Below, one piece after another: positions 8,113-16,922 of a DNA stretch of 64,000 nt (positions are counted from its first letter, which is position 1; each line of letters opens with the position of its first letter). The translations under genes were made by a program, and so were the position numbers. The notes beneath the pieces were generated by a model that worked only from the letters and a program-made list of their open reading frames with translations, made no database searches and was not told the origin of the DNA. The stretch is from Methylomonas paludis (GTDB lineage Bacteria > Pseudomonadota > Gammaproteobacteria > Methylococcales > Methylomonadaceae): the NCBI RefSeq assembly GCF_018734325.1, contig NZ_CP073754.1:2480001-2544000 (forward strand), written 5' to 3'.

Positions 8113-9828
8113 TTAGACATCGGTGGTGACCCGCAATACTTCTTCCAGAGTTGTTACCCCCTGCAAAGCCTTGACTATGCCATCGTCATACATGGTATGC
8201 ATGCCTTCCTGAACCGCTTGCTGTTGGATAACGAAAGCTTCTTCATGTTTCATGATTTGTTTGCGTATGGCATCGCTCATATGTAAAAACTCTATGATGG
8301 CTATCCGGCCTTTATATCCAATTCCGTTACAGGCGCTACAGCCCACTGGTTTACTGAGCATAATGACATCGCTGGGTTGCCAGCGTCTGAGGTGCATTTC
8401 TTCGATCACCGCATCAGCAGCGGGATATGCCTGTTTGCAGACTGGGCAGAGTTTTCTGACCAAGCGCTGGGCCAAAATGCCGTTGATGGTCGAACTCAGC
8501 AAATATTCTTCCAAGCCCATATCCTGTAAGCGGGTAATCCCGGAGGCGGCATCATTGGTATGCAGAGTCGATAACACCAAGTGACCGGTCAGTGCTGATT
8601 GCACGGCAATTCGTGCGGTTTCCAGATCACGCATCTCGCCTATCATGATTACATCAGGATCTTGACGTACTATTGAGCGCAAGGCCATTGCAAAAGTCAA
8701 GCCTATCTGCGGCTTGGCCTGAATCTGGTTAATCCCCTCCATCTGGTATTCCACCGGATCTTCCACGGTAATAATTTTGCGCTCTGAGGTATTTAATTGT
8801 TTTAGAGCCGCATAGAGACTGGTTGACTTACCACTGCCGGTTGGACCGGTGATCAGAATAATACCGTGCGGTTGTGCCAGAACTTCTTTGAATTGCTCGG
8901 CCTGTTTTCCGACAAAACCCAGGGCGGCAAAATCCAGTACCGCATTTTCTTTATCCAGTAAGCGGATGACCACGCTTTCCCCGTATAGTGTGGGAATAGT
9001 CGACACCCTTAAATCCAGCTCCTTGCCTATCATTTGTAATTTTATCCGGCCATCCTGGGGTAACCGCCGCTCAGCAATATTGAGCTTGGCCATGATCTTT
9101 ATCCGCGATAACACTGCCGCAGTTGACGCAACCGGGGGGGAATCAATGTCCTGTAACACCCCATCTATACGCAAGCGAACTTTCAGACTTTGCTCAAATG
9201 GCTCGATGTGGACGTCGGAAGCGCGGTTTTCCACGGCTTTTTGCAAAATGAAATTAACCATTTTGATGATAGGTGCTTCACTGGCCAAGTCCTTCAGATG
9301 CTCAAGATCTTCATTACCGGCTTCTTCTACAGTGAGATTGTCAACCAGTTTATCCATTTGTGATTTGCCTTCACCATATTGGATTTCCAATGCGGCTTCA
9401 ATCTCTGATAATTGTCCGATAAAGATTTCCAGACTTTTACCGGTTGCTAGCTGTAAAGCTTGGATAGGATAGGTGTCTGCTGGATCCATGACAGCCAGTT
9501 TTACCAAGCGCTCATCGCTGTCCAGCGCCACCAAATGATAGTTTTTGAGAAAGCGTAATGGGATATCATCTCCGAGTGGAGACTCTGATGGGTATTGGGC
9601 CGCCACTGCACGCTGCAGCCCGGTCAATTCGACGAAGGTATTGGCTATATCGCTATCTGAACACAAACCCAATTTAATCAACAACTCAGGCAGGCTATCA
9701 TCCTGAGCCGATTTTTGCATGCGTCTGGTTTTGGTCAAATCGATATCGGATAATTTTCCGGCAATTTTCAAGGCGTGCAAAAACGCCTGATACCGCTCGC
9801 TTCCTGATTCTGCAAAATTAATATCCAT
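8113..9828 (-). CDS. gspE: Type II secretion traffic ATPase GspE
   Basis: Hexameric secretion ATPase (571 aa) that powers pseudopilus assembly at the cytoplasmic face, docked on GspL. The N-terminal N1E/MshEN region covers about residues 1-160. The ATPase core has Walker A GPTGSGKST near residue 327, the Asp box (ITVEDPVEYQ), Walker B DPDVIMIGEMRD and a His box (STLHTNDAASG). A zinc-binding four-Cys element follows (CPVCK near 461, CSACNG near 496), as in GspE/PilB. It is the first gene of the eleven-gene operon. Its promoter should lie in the 386-bp region upstream. Confidence 0.97.
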   Translation of the reverse strand: MDINFAESGSERYQAFLHALKIAGKLSDIDLTKTRRMQKSAQDDSLPELLIKLGLCSDSDIANTFVELTGLQRAVAAQYPSESPLGDDIPLRFLKNYHLVALDSDERLVKLAVMDPADTYPIQALQLATGKSLEIFIGQLSEIEAALEIQYGEGKSQMDKLVDNLTVEEAGNEDLEHLKDLASEAPIIKMVNFILQKAVENRASDVHIEPFEQSLKVRLRIDGVLQDIDSPPVASTAAVLSRIKIMAKLNIAERRLPQDGRIKLQMIGKELDLRVSTIPTLYGESVVIRLLDKENAVLDFAALGFVGKQAEQFKEVLAQPHGIILITGPTGSGKSTSLYAALKQLNTSERKIITVEDPVEYQMEGINQIQAKPQIGLTFAMALRSIVRQDPDVIMIGEMRDLETARIAVQSALTGHLVLSTLHTNDAASGITRLQDMGLEEYLLSSTINGILAQRLVRKLCPVCKQAYPAADAVIEEMHLRRWQPSDVIMLSKPVGCSACNGIGYKGRIAIIEFLHMSDAIRKQIMKHEEAFVIQQQAVQEGMHTMYDDGIVKALQGVTTLEEVLRVTTDV

Positions 9829-10214
9829 TTTTTTATCGCAATCAAAACCAACATCCTAAAGTATAGTCATCAATGCCCGGAATCTGTCCGGGCCTGAATA
9901 CCACTGATCAACGCAAAGATGAACTTTAGGATGTCCTGGCAGAGGACGCCGTGAATACATCCTTATAGGCTTGCTACAGCATCCCCACTGTTGAAACCTC
10001 TGCCAAGACACCCTGACACCCAATCAAGCTATCGGATTGATGAGCTATTAGCTTACCGAAATCTGCGCTGAGTTTCGGCAATATAAACTAATCCTCTAAA
10101 CTTGTCATCCAACCAGTCAAACGGATAGATAACTTGTTCAGTCAGTCAGGCCCGATAGACGGGCAGAGACTACTTTTGTCTGCTAAATAAGTCGTTAGCA
10201 AAGCTGTCCCCGCC
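9829..10214. other. Intergenic region upstream of gspE containing a hairpin repeat
   Basis: This 386-bp gap separates two minus-strand genes. I see no open frame with coding character. It holds the inverted repeat annotated at 9932-10010 and a small hairpin (CCGAAA/TTTCGG) near 10056-10078. The promoter of the gsp operon is expected here, on the minus strand, but no -35/-10 pair stands out convincingly. Confidence 0.6.
9932..10010. repeat. Palindromic intergenic repeat with 14-nt arms
   Basis: Arms at 9932-9945 (TGTCCTGGCAGAGG) and 9997-10010 (CCTCTGCCAAGACA) are inverted copies with one mismatch. The loop contains TACATCCTTATAGGC (9956-9970), which recurs as TACATCCCTGTAGGC at 13752-13766. 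The arrangement resembles a dispersed REP-like element; its mobility or RNA role is unknown. Confidence 0.6.
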
Positions 10215-13200
10215 TCATTTGTTATAGCGATACCCCTCTAGTGGATCAGCACCAATACTACCTTGCAACAATGTTAAGTATTCGGGACTTTTCAGGGCCT
10301 GTAATTTGCGCTGAGCACGCTGACAACGTTCGCCCAATTGCAAATGATTCAGCGACATGGCATTAACATTATCCAATGATATTTTCGCTAAATAATCAAT
10401 ATGGCCTTGCCAAAGCGCAATATCGCGTTGCTGCTTGGTTTGCAAGCGTTGCTGATACCAAGTGGTAGCAAGCAAATTATCCCGGGTAAACATGGCGCGA
10501 ATTTCAGGATCATGGGCATCTTTGCCCTGATAATGTCCGTAAGCCATGATATGCAATAAGGCCGCCAAAGGTGGGCAGGCATCTTCTATACTGCCATCGG
10601 CAAAATATTGCTTGGCAACCCGTTGCTGGGTTTCGACAATATGATTAATGCCATCAACAAACACATCCAGATCCTGGCGTTCCGGTTGGAGAATTTCGTC
10701 AGTAAACACCGAATGGGGATTATCAAAAATCTTTCCCATCAGGCCACGCACAAAATTAGTGGTAATCCGATAGCCCAGCCGACTGGCCAATACCTGCTCT
10801 CCGTTATGCTCAAAATCCGTCAAACGCTCCAGATAACCCCGCTGGATTAAATATTCCGGTTGCCGTTCTTCATAAGTCAGGCGTACCCAGATTTCCGGTA
10901 TCAGCAGGCTAATATCGTGATCAACTTGATAGTTGGGTCCAATAAAGCCGGCCGAACTGGAGAATCCGGCATAACCGGTGAGAATGAACGATACCAGGGC
11001 GTTATTGAGATCACTAGTGGCGCGTAATGCGTTAAACGGGCCTTTAGTCAGAGCGCCTTCGCTACCTGCTCCTGTGGTTGACGGGGATTTACCGGTCAGT
11101 GAACTGATAAAATCCATGAATAGTTCCGGCAATTCCTGATAATGAATAGGATTATAGACAGCCAGAGAACGAATACCTTCGTCTGGCGGATTGTTGCGCC
11201 GCCCCATCAGCACCGCATCGACCGGATGCAGCACCGGCTGATTCAGCGCCAGCTTGCGATGCAGCCGCACGCCTATTTCGGCGACATATTTCCGCAGTGG
11301 ATTTACCAGATCGGCTCTGGTTTCCAGATAACGCGGATTTTTTGAAGGTTTGCCGTTAATCAGGCGCGGATGTCCAGAGGAAACCACATAACCGCTGCCT
11401 TGGCGATAGGCGGCTGTTAACAGATTTTGCATCGGTGCAGTAAAATTTGAAAAAGTTAAAACATCTTCCACCACGGCTGCCAATTTTTCGCCGGCCAAAG
11501 GTTCAAAATTTGATATGAAGTTTCCGGATTCCGCCAAATTGGCCTCGGTCTGCTTGTCGTAGCCAGGGGTGATCGCATCATCCGGACGCTGAAATAATCG
11601 GTATTCACAATTGCTGACCAATTTGACGCTAGGCTGACGATGATCTGGGGATAAGCAGGGCCGTAATAAATCGGTGTTAATAACTGCTGAAGCGCTAATA
11701 TCGTCCTCCATCTGAATTTTCTCGGAGGCGATATAATCCTGGCGAACTTTGAATGTCCGCCAGGCACCTTGTAAATCAAAGCCAATCCGGAAATAGGTGG
11801 CGACAATTTTGCGTTGATCCAGTTTCAGGGCATGGCCCGGTGCACCATCCACCACATCCACAGACAGATGTTCGCGCCAATTTTCACCCCATTCGGGACG
11901 ATAAAAACGTTTGATCACAAATACCAGAGCCAGAACTCGCGGCGGTATGGACTTCAGCCAGTTGTTATAGGCTTCGGTATGCAGCGGTGAGGGCGTCAAT
12001 AATTTAATCAGGGAGCCCAGGCTGCGATTTGGGCTTAGTGAGCTGCGAGAAGGTTGCCGATCTTCATTTTCATGCCCGGTCAAAAACCGGTTGCTAAAGT
12101 CGTAGTCAAAAATGCTCTGCGCCCAATCCAGATCCTTTTGCAAATCGCCGACAAACAAGGGTGCATAGATCACCGAGTCTTCAATGGATTTGGAAATTTC
12201 GGATTTGCCCCCCCCTGATACGGTACTGGGTTTATGGCAAAAAGTGCCTTCAGCAGCAGTTCCAATCAAACGCCAGGATGGCGCACCCGGATGCTTGCAC
12301 ATTTCTATTTTATAGCCGTTCGGCTGGATATAGACTTTGCCGGGTTGTAAGCGTATGGTATGGGTTTCCTGAGCTTTCTGCCAGGTAATGGTTTGGTTGG
12401 TGATATTCATACGCAGATCTTGCGGCACATAAACTATCTGCGGATAAAGTTTGTCCTGTGCATAGCCTTCAGGCTTAATATCCATAATCTCGCCATATCG
12501 CGCTACCATGTCATCAAAATCGTAACCTGGTTCGCGAGTTAAGCTGCCGATGCCAAACTCCTCGCCGTGATTAAAACGCTGAAACGCCAATGCCCCGCCG
12601 GCATGCTCTTCTTCGGCCATACCGAATAAGTTGGCGGCAAAACTAATCTGGGTTTTTACTTCTTTTTTGCAATAGCCATAGTAATTATCTGCCAGCAGTG
12701 TCACGATTACGCCGCTGCGATCTCTGGCTGTTAATTTAAAGGCCTGACCATCGTTATACAGCTCATCCTCAGTTTTCCAACACATGCCCTCAGTGCGCTG
12801 GCGTTCTGTTGCCTCAGCCCAATGCGGTAAACCCAGTTCCTGCTTGGTTAAGCGGGTCAGATGCGGGGCCAGAATCACACATCCGGTATGACCGGACCAG
12901 TGTTCAAGATCCAGTGCCGCATCGGCATCCGGCAGGGAGGGATTACCGCCGTTGCCAAAAATACTTTCCACAAAATCCAGATTACTAACCAGATTGCCGG
13001 GCGCAAAAAAACGGATTTCCATGGATTTTTCAGCTTCGATGCCGGGTATTTCCGGACAAATAATCGGCCGTAACAGCAAGGAGGCAAACATGTGGGCTGG
13101 TTGCGGCTGTTCGCTGGTAAACGGCAATACCAATAAGTTTTGCGGTGGATTCAACGCATGTTCCAACATTAAGGCAAATGTCAGTTTTGGTACCAGTTTC

Positions 13201-13688
13201 TTGTCACTCGGCACCGGTAATCCACCTTCGGCAATATGAAATGATCCCTGGGTAGTACGTCTGTCGCTGGCGGGATTATGTAAAACCCCTTGTTTGACGC
13301 GATAACTGGAGACAATTTCGGAAATAAACTCGTCTTTGCCTACCGGCAAGGAAAGCTCTCTGGCCACACCATGGCGATCTAGTTCAAAAGTAATACTGGG
13401 TAAGCTGGGAATGCTGCCTAAATTCAAGTCTATCAAATAGCTGTCTAAAAAGTTCTGGATCCGCTGATCGGGTGGATACAGCGCGGTACTGCCCAGGCGT
13501 CGACTTTTTTCCTGATAACTGTTCAACAAATCTTGGGCAATATTGATAAACTCTGCAGAAGTTTGGTCGATACAGATAGGCTGACCGCAAGAAGCCAGCT
13601 TTAGATTGATGTAAAGATGCAACTGCTCTTTGCTGATACTTGTGTCGTCATCCTCTCGCACAAGACCCAGCGCCTTTTGAAAATCCAT
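10215..13688 (-). CDS. Large PEPCK-fold-like protein, candidate PPi-dependent phosphoenolpyruvate carboxykinase
   Basis: A 1157-residue cytoplasmic protein, with no signal peptide or membrane helices. Two segments look like the nucleotide/phosphate site of PEP carboxykinases. Near residues 333-345 is YYGYCKKEVKT, comparable to YAGEMKKG of ATP-PEPCK. Near 491-501 is SGGGKSEISKS, comparable to the PEPCK P-loop but lacking the first Gly of a classical Walker A. A length of ~1150 fits the pyrophosphate-dependent PEPCK family known from Propionibacterium and Entamoeba, about twice normal PEPCKs. That enzyme would interconvert oxaloacetate plus PPi with PEP, CO2 and phosphate, fitting the PPi-linked glycolysis of methanotrophs. 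The assignment rests on remembered motifs. The gene is monocistronic, starts at ATG 13688 after GTGGGG, and could instead be an uncharacterised kinase-like family. Confidence 0.5.
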   Translation of the reverse strand: MDFQKALGLVREDDDTSISKEQLHLYINLKLASCGQPICIDQTSAEFINIAQDLLNSYQEKSRRLGSTALYPPDQRIQNFLDSYLIDLNLGSIPSLPSITFELDRHGVARELSLPVGKDEFISEIVSSYRVKQGVLHNPASDRRTTQGSFHIAEGGLPVPSDKKLVPKLTFALMLEHALNPPQNLLVLPFTSEQPQPAHMFASLLLRPIICPEIPGIEAEKSMEIRFFAPGNLVSNLDFVESIFGNGGNPSLPDADAALDLEHWSGHTGCVILAPHLTRLTKQELGLPHWAEATERQRTEGMCWKTEDELYNDGQAFKLTARDRSGVIVTLLADNYYGYCKKEVKTQISFAANLFGMAEEEHAGGALAFQRFNHGEEFGIGSLTREPGYDFDDMVARYGEIMDIKPEGYAQDKLYPQIVYVPQDLRMNITNQTITWQKAQETHTIRLQPGKVYIQPNGYKIEMCKHPGAPSWRLIGTAAEGTFCHKPSTVSGGGKSEISKSIEDSVIYAPLFVGDLQKDLDWAQSIFDYDFSNRFLTGHENEDRQPSRSSLSPNRSLGSLIKLLTPSPLHTEAYNNWLKSIPPRVLALVFVIKRFYRPEWGENWREHLSVDVVDGAPGHALKLDQRKIVATYFRIGFDLQGAWRTFKVRQDYIASEKIQMEDDISASAVINTDLLRPCLSPDHRQPSVKLVSNCEYRLFQRPDDAITPGYDKQTEANLAESGNFISNFEPLAGEKLAAVVEDVLTFSNFTAPMQNLLTAAYRQGSGYVVSSGHPRLINGKPSKNPRYLETRADLVNPLRKYVAEIGVRLHRKLALNQPVLHPVDAVLMGRRNNPPDEGIRSLAVYNPIHYQELPELFMDFISSLTGKSPSTTGAGSEGALTKGPFNALRATSDLNNALVSFILTGYAGFSSSAGFIGPNYQVDHDISLLIPEIWVRLTYEERQPEYLIQRGYLERLTDFEHNGEQVLASRLGYRITTNFVRGLMGKIFDNPHSVFTDEILQPERQDLDVFVDGINHIVETQQRVAKQYFADGSIEDACPPLAALLHIMAYGHYQGKDAHDPEIRAMFTRDNLLATTWYQQRLQTKQQRDIALWQGHIDYLAKISLDNVNAMSLNHLQLGERCQRAQRKLQALKSPEYLTLLQGSIGADPLEGYRYNK

Positions 13689-14023
13689 AATTACCCCACA
13701 ATGATGATTAATTTAATGATGCTCTGCACTAGCTGCAAAAGTCAGCGTATTTACATCCCTGTAGGCATTAGGACCCGCTTACGATCAGCAAAGCAAGCCA
13801 ATGATGTGACTAAAGTGTTTCGCGGCTAGTCTATCATAGATGACTAGACATATTTATGGCAAAACGGCCTGACATGGCTGCCGCATCTGGCCTGGGATTA
13901 ATCATCTGTGAATAAAATTATTTTTCCTGCGAAATGGGCTTTTTTGAAATCGATAATTCTGATTAAATAATACAGTCAGTCTCTTAGACTGTTTTCCTAC
14001 CGTAAATTAACAGCTATCACTCT
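13689..14023. other. Divergent intergenic region with hairpin before dac
   Basis: This 335-bp gap lies between divergent genes and should contain both promoters. It carries a repeat fragment TACATCCCTGTAGGC (13752-13766) shared with 9956-9970. A six-bp hairpin, CAGTCT-CTT-AGACTG at 13977-13991, is followed by TTTT only 33 bases before the dac start. The hairpin could be a weak terminator or a leader structure. No further gene is visible. Confidence 0.5.
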
Positions 14024-15229
14024 GTGCCTAAATATAAACTTGCCCTACTATTTTTAATTATCTCAATATTACATAGCGTTAGCGCATCCGCCCGCTATGC
14101 TGCCATTGTTATTGACGCCGAAACCGGACGAGTGATTCATGAAACCGAGGCTGCCCAGCGCTGGTATCCGGCATCTCTGACCAAAGTCATGACTTTGTAT
14201 ATGACTTTTGTAGCGCTGAGATCTGGAGAATTGAGTTTGCAGGATCAACTCACCGTCTCCGCACATGCCGCGATGCAGCCCAGTTCTAAATTAGGATTAC
14301 GCACCGGCCAAAATATCAGTGTGGAACACGCCATTTTAGCTGTAACGACCCGTTCAGCTAATGATGCTGCGGTACTGCTGGCTGAACGGCTCGGCGGCAG
14401 TGAAGCACATTTTGCCGATATGATGACGCATCAGGCTCAGCAATTGGGTATGTCCAGCAGCTCATTTGAAAATGCCAGCGGCCTACCCGATGAAGGTCAA
14501 ATTAGTAGTGCCCGCGATTTAGCCGTGTTGTCTCTGGCATTAATCAGAGATTTTCCGCATTATTATCATTATTTTTCAGTCACTGAATTTGCTTATAAAG
14601 GCCGCTTATTGCCGAATACCAACCGGATTCTGCGCAGTTACCCTGATGCTGACGGCCTGAAAACCGGTTTTACCTGCGGCTCCGGCTATAATTTGATTGC
14701 CTCGGCCAAACGTAACGGTCATCGTTTAATCGGTGTGTTATTGGGTGCCCACAGTAGCGGGGAACGCTTTGCCCAAATGGAAAACTTGCTGGATGTAGGC
14801 TTTGAAAAAAGCAATAGTGCGGAGCCGGGTATTCATGTTTCCCAACTCAAAAGTGATCTGTATTCCCCACCGCCATTCCAGCTGTCATCTAACCGCTGCG
14901 CGGGCAGTGCCCAGCAAATGGGTGCTGATGCCGGCACAGGCAATCGTTACGAACCGATCCTGATCAAACCGCAAGTCAGGCATGCAGCCCAACATGTTAC
15001 ACCGGCGAGCAAGGCCTTGATTCAGCCTGCGGTTCATCATCCAGCCAAATTCAAAGCAATTACCCCCCATCATCACGCCGAGTATCACCGGCACAGCAGG
15101 GTATTGCATACAGTCAAAAACGATGCTGTTACTGGTTCGGAGCGGAAACAGCCGATTGTTGTTGCTGCGGCCAGCCATAACTTTATCCCTAAACCTCATC
15201 ATCACAGCGCACCCAAGCGGCATTACTAA
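14024..15229 (+). CDS. D-alanyl-D-alanine carboxypeptidase (S11 family) with His-rich tail
   Basis: Periplasmic serine peptidase that trims the terminal D-Ala from peptidoglycan pentapeptides. The start is GTG at 14024. A signal peptide covers residues 1-23. All three penicillin-binding motifs are present: SLTK (Ser51, Lys54), SAN (111-113) and KTG (213-215). The C-terminal beta domain and amphipathic anchor of PBP5 are missing. Instead residues about 300-401 form a low-complexity tail rich in His (HHHAEYHRHSR; KPHHHSAPKRHY), Pro and Ala, which could bind metal or cell-wall polymers. It is convergent with slyX. Confidence 0.9.
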   Translation: MPKYKLALLFLIISILHSVSASARYAAIVIDAETGRVIHETEAAQRWYPASLTKVMTLYMTFVALRSGELSLQDQLTVSAHAAMQPSSKLGLRTGQNISVEHAILAVTTRSANDAAVLLAERLGGSEAHFADMMTHQAQQLGMSSSSFENASGLPDEGQISSARDLAVLSLALIRDFPHYYHYFSVTEFAYKGRLLPNTNRILRSYPDADGLKTGFTCGSGYNLIASAKRNGHRLIGVLLGAHSSGERFAQMENLLDVGFEKSNSAEPGIHVSQLKSDLYSPPPFQLSSNRCAGSAQQMGADAGTGNRYEPILIKPQVRHAAQHVTPASKALIQPAVHHPAKFKAITPHHHAEYHRHSRVLHTVKNDAVTGSERKQPIVVAAASHNFIPKPHHHSAPKRHY

Positions 15230-15248
15230 GCAAGGTTTTCTGGTGGGT

Positions 15249-15273
15249 ATCGCGTTGCTCAACCCAGCCTAGG
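15249..15273. repeat. Dispersed intergenic repeat, family A copy 1
   Basis: TATCGCGTTGCTCAACCCAG starts here. Near-identical strings occur at 15612-15638 and 58219-58243, all outside genes. It overlaps the hairpin between dac and slyX. Confidence 0.5.
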
Positions 15274-15286
15274 GCCTTATGGCCCT
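15271..15286. terminator. Hairpin between convergent dac and slyX
   Basis: AGGGCC-TTAT-GGCCCT forms a 6-bp GC-rich stem with a four-base loop, 41 bp after the dac stop and 9 bp before the slyX stop. There is only a short, interrupted T stretch after it (ATTTCT), so it may be a weak terminator for dac or a shared barrier. Confidence 0.5.
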
Positions 15287-15295
15287 GGATATTTC

Positions 15296-15502
15296 TCAAT
15301 AATGCGGTGGCCTCTCATCTCCAACAGCTGACTGACTGCCATCCAGTGCCAGGTTTTTGATTTTGTCGTGCAGCAGTTTGCAGGTTTCTTCCAATTTGCT
15401 GATCTGATTTTGCTGCCTGGCCACTACTGTGTTTAAAGACTGGATCAAGTCTTCTTGATAAGCCTGTTTTATTTCTATTTCAATGATTCTGGTTTCGGAC
15501 AT
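15296..15502 (-). CDS. slyX: SlyX family protein
   Basis: Small coiled-coil protein of 68 residues. It shows the family pattern: an N-terminal MSETRIIEIEIKQAYQED helix, a heptad region (LNTVVARQQNQISKLEETCKLL) and the C-terminal PPHY that ends nearly all SlyX proteins. The biochemical function is unknown; in enterics it lies beside slyD, which is not seen here. Single-gene unit; ATG start. Confidence 0.85.
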   Translation of the reverse strand: MSETRIIEIEIKQAYQEDLIQSLNTVVARQQNQISKLEETCKLLHDKIKNLALDGSQSAVGDERPPHY

Positions 15503-15611
15503 TGCCCTATCTTGTACAATTACGTTAAAGTCCGGATTATAGCAATTTCTACTGTTGATTCACCAACAGACTGAACGACAGAAAGCTGGTTATTTCAAAG
15601 TATCTGCTGAT

Positions 15612-15638
15612 TATCGCGCTGCTCTACCCAGCCTACAG
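15612..15638. repeat. Dispersed intergenic repeat, family A copy 2
   Basis: TATCGCGCTGCTCTACCCAG begins here. It differs from the copy at 15249 at two positions and matches the one at 58219 closely. It lies in the 254-bp gap between slyX and the next gene, in which no gene is visible. Confidence 0.5.
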
Positions 15639-15756
15639 CCCTGCCTAATGGTCAGCCTGTTTCCAAATAAAAAATGACTTTGGATTCAGGAACTACTCGC
15701 CATACCGACTCAAACTCAGCTATTATTTATATGTACACACTTTTAGGGATAAGACG

Positions 15757-16056
15757 ATGACTACTATTACTGATCCGGTTATAGGCCGCTGGTATAAAGA
15801 CTTAGAGCACAACCTTAGCTTCAAGGTGGTGGCTATTGAGGGAAACGACGAATCGATAGAGGTGCAATACGCTAACGGCGATTTGGGTGAATACGATAAT
15901 GAAGCCTGGTACGGTTCTACCATTGATTACATCGAAGACCCGGAAGACTGGAGTGCCCCGTTTGATGAAATTGAAGCAGACGATCTGGGTTACACCGATC
16001 CGGATCGCCATGTGCGCCTGGATCAGGAAGACCTGGACATCAGCGATTTGCTGTAG
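15757..16056 (+). CDS. Small acidic conserved hypothetical protein
   Basis: A 99-residue, strongly acidic cytoplasmic protein. The N-terminal half (IGRWYKDLEHNLSFKVVAIE, then VQYANGDLGEYD) reads as a small beta-barrel, and the C-terminal half is Asp/Glu rich with no motif I can name. I recall similar proteins (possibly DUF6763) in methanotrophs and other gammaproteobacteria but cannot confirm it. It lies 13 bp upstream of the P-loop gene and is probably cotranscribed with it and the metA-like gene. ATG start. Confidence 0.7.
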   Translation: MTTITDPVIGRWYKDLEHNLSFKVVAIEGNDESIEVQYANGDLGEYDNEAWYGSTIDYIEDPEDWSAPFDEIEADDLGYTDPDRHVRLDQEDLDISDLL

Positions 16057-16069
16057 TGGGTAGTGCTTT

Positions 16070-16918
16070 ATGAAGATGACTCCGCAAGAATTCCTGGACT
16101 GGGAATCCAAAAGTATTACTTTGCTGGCCATGTCCGGCGCCGGCAAGACCACGCTTTCCAATAAATTGCCTAAACACAAATGGTTTCATTATTCCGGTGA
16201 CTACCGGATCGGTACCAAATATCTGGAAGAGCCTATTCTGGACAATATTAAACAACAGGCCATGGGGGTACCGTTTTTACGCGATTTGCTGAAATCGGAC
16301 TCTATCTATATTTGCAGTAATATCACGGTCGACAATCTGGCTCCGGTGTCCAGTTTTCTGGGCAAGATCGGCAACCCGGCCTATGGCGGTTTATCACTGC
16401 CTGAGTTCAAACGCCGTCAGGCTTTGCACCATCAGGCCGAAATTGCGGCAATGCTGGATGTCCCGGAGTTTATCCACAAAGCGGAAAGCATTTACGGCTA
16501 TAAACATTTTATTAATGATGCCGGAGGCAGCGTTTGTGAGCTGGACAGTCTGGAAGTGCTGGAAAATTTGGCCGCCCATACGCTGATCATTTATATCAAG
16601 ATCCCGGAGTCTATGGAACAAATCATTATTAATCGGGCCAAACTGGACCCTAAGCCGCTTTATTATCGCCCAGGCTTTGTCGATGAAAAACTGGCTGAAT
16701 TCATGAAATTGCATGACTACCAATCGACAGACCAAATTATTCCCGACGCTTTTGTCAGTTGGGTATTTCCAGAATTGTTTCGCTCCCGGTTACCGCGTTA
16801 CGAGGCGATAGCCAAACAATACGGTTATACTGTAAGTGCTGAAGACACGGCTAAAATCAATACCGAGGCTGATTTCATCAATCTGATCGCTGCCGCCATA
16901 GCTCAACAACAAGAATAA
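16070..16918 (+). CDS. P-loop NTPase of unknown role, upstream of metA
   Basis: A 282-residue soluble protein with one clear Walker A, MSGAGKTTLS (Lys26), preceded by the strand SITLLA, as in small-molecule kinases and ATPases. The middle contains INDAGGSVCELDS, a possible Walker-B-like or substrate segment, and IIYIKIPESMEQII. Substrate unknown. It is followed 4 bp later by the MetA-type acyltransferase, and I recall this pairing in other proteobacteria; a link to methionine metabolism is inference from position only. ATG start. Confidence 0.7.
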   Translation: MKMTPQEFLDWESKSITLLAMSGAGKTTLSNKLPKHKWFHYSGDYRIGTKYLEEPILDNIKQQAMGVPFLRDLLKSDSIYICSNITVDNLAPVSSFLGKIGNPAYGGLSLPEFKRRQALHHQAEIAAMLDVPEFIHKAESIYGYKHFINDAGGSVCELDSLEVLENLAAHTLIIYIKIPESMEQIIINRAKLDPKPLYYRPGFVDEKLAEFMKLHDYQSTDQIIPDAFVSWVFPELFRSRLPRYEAIAKQYGYTVSAEDTAKINTEADFINLIAAAIAQQQE

Positions 16919-16922
16919 TATA

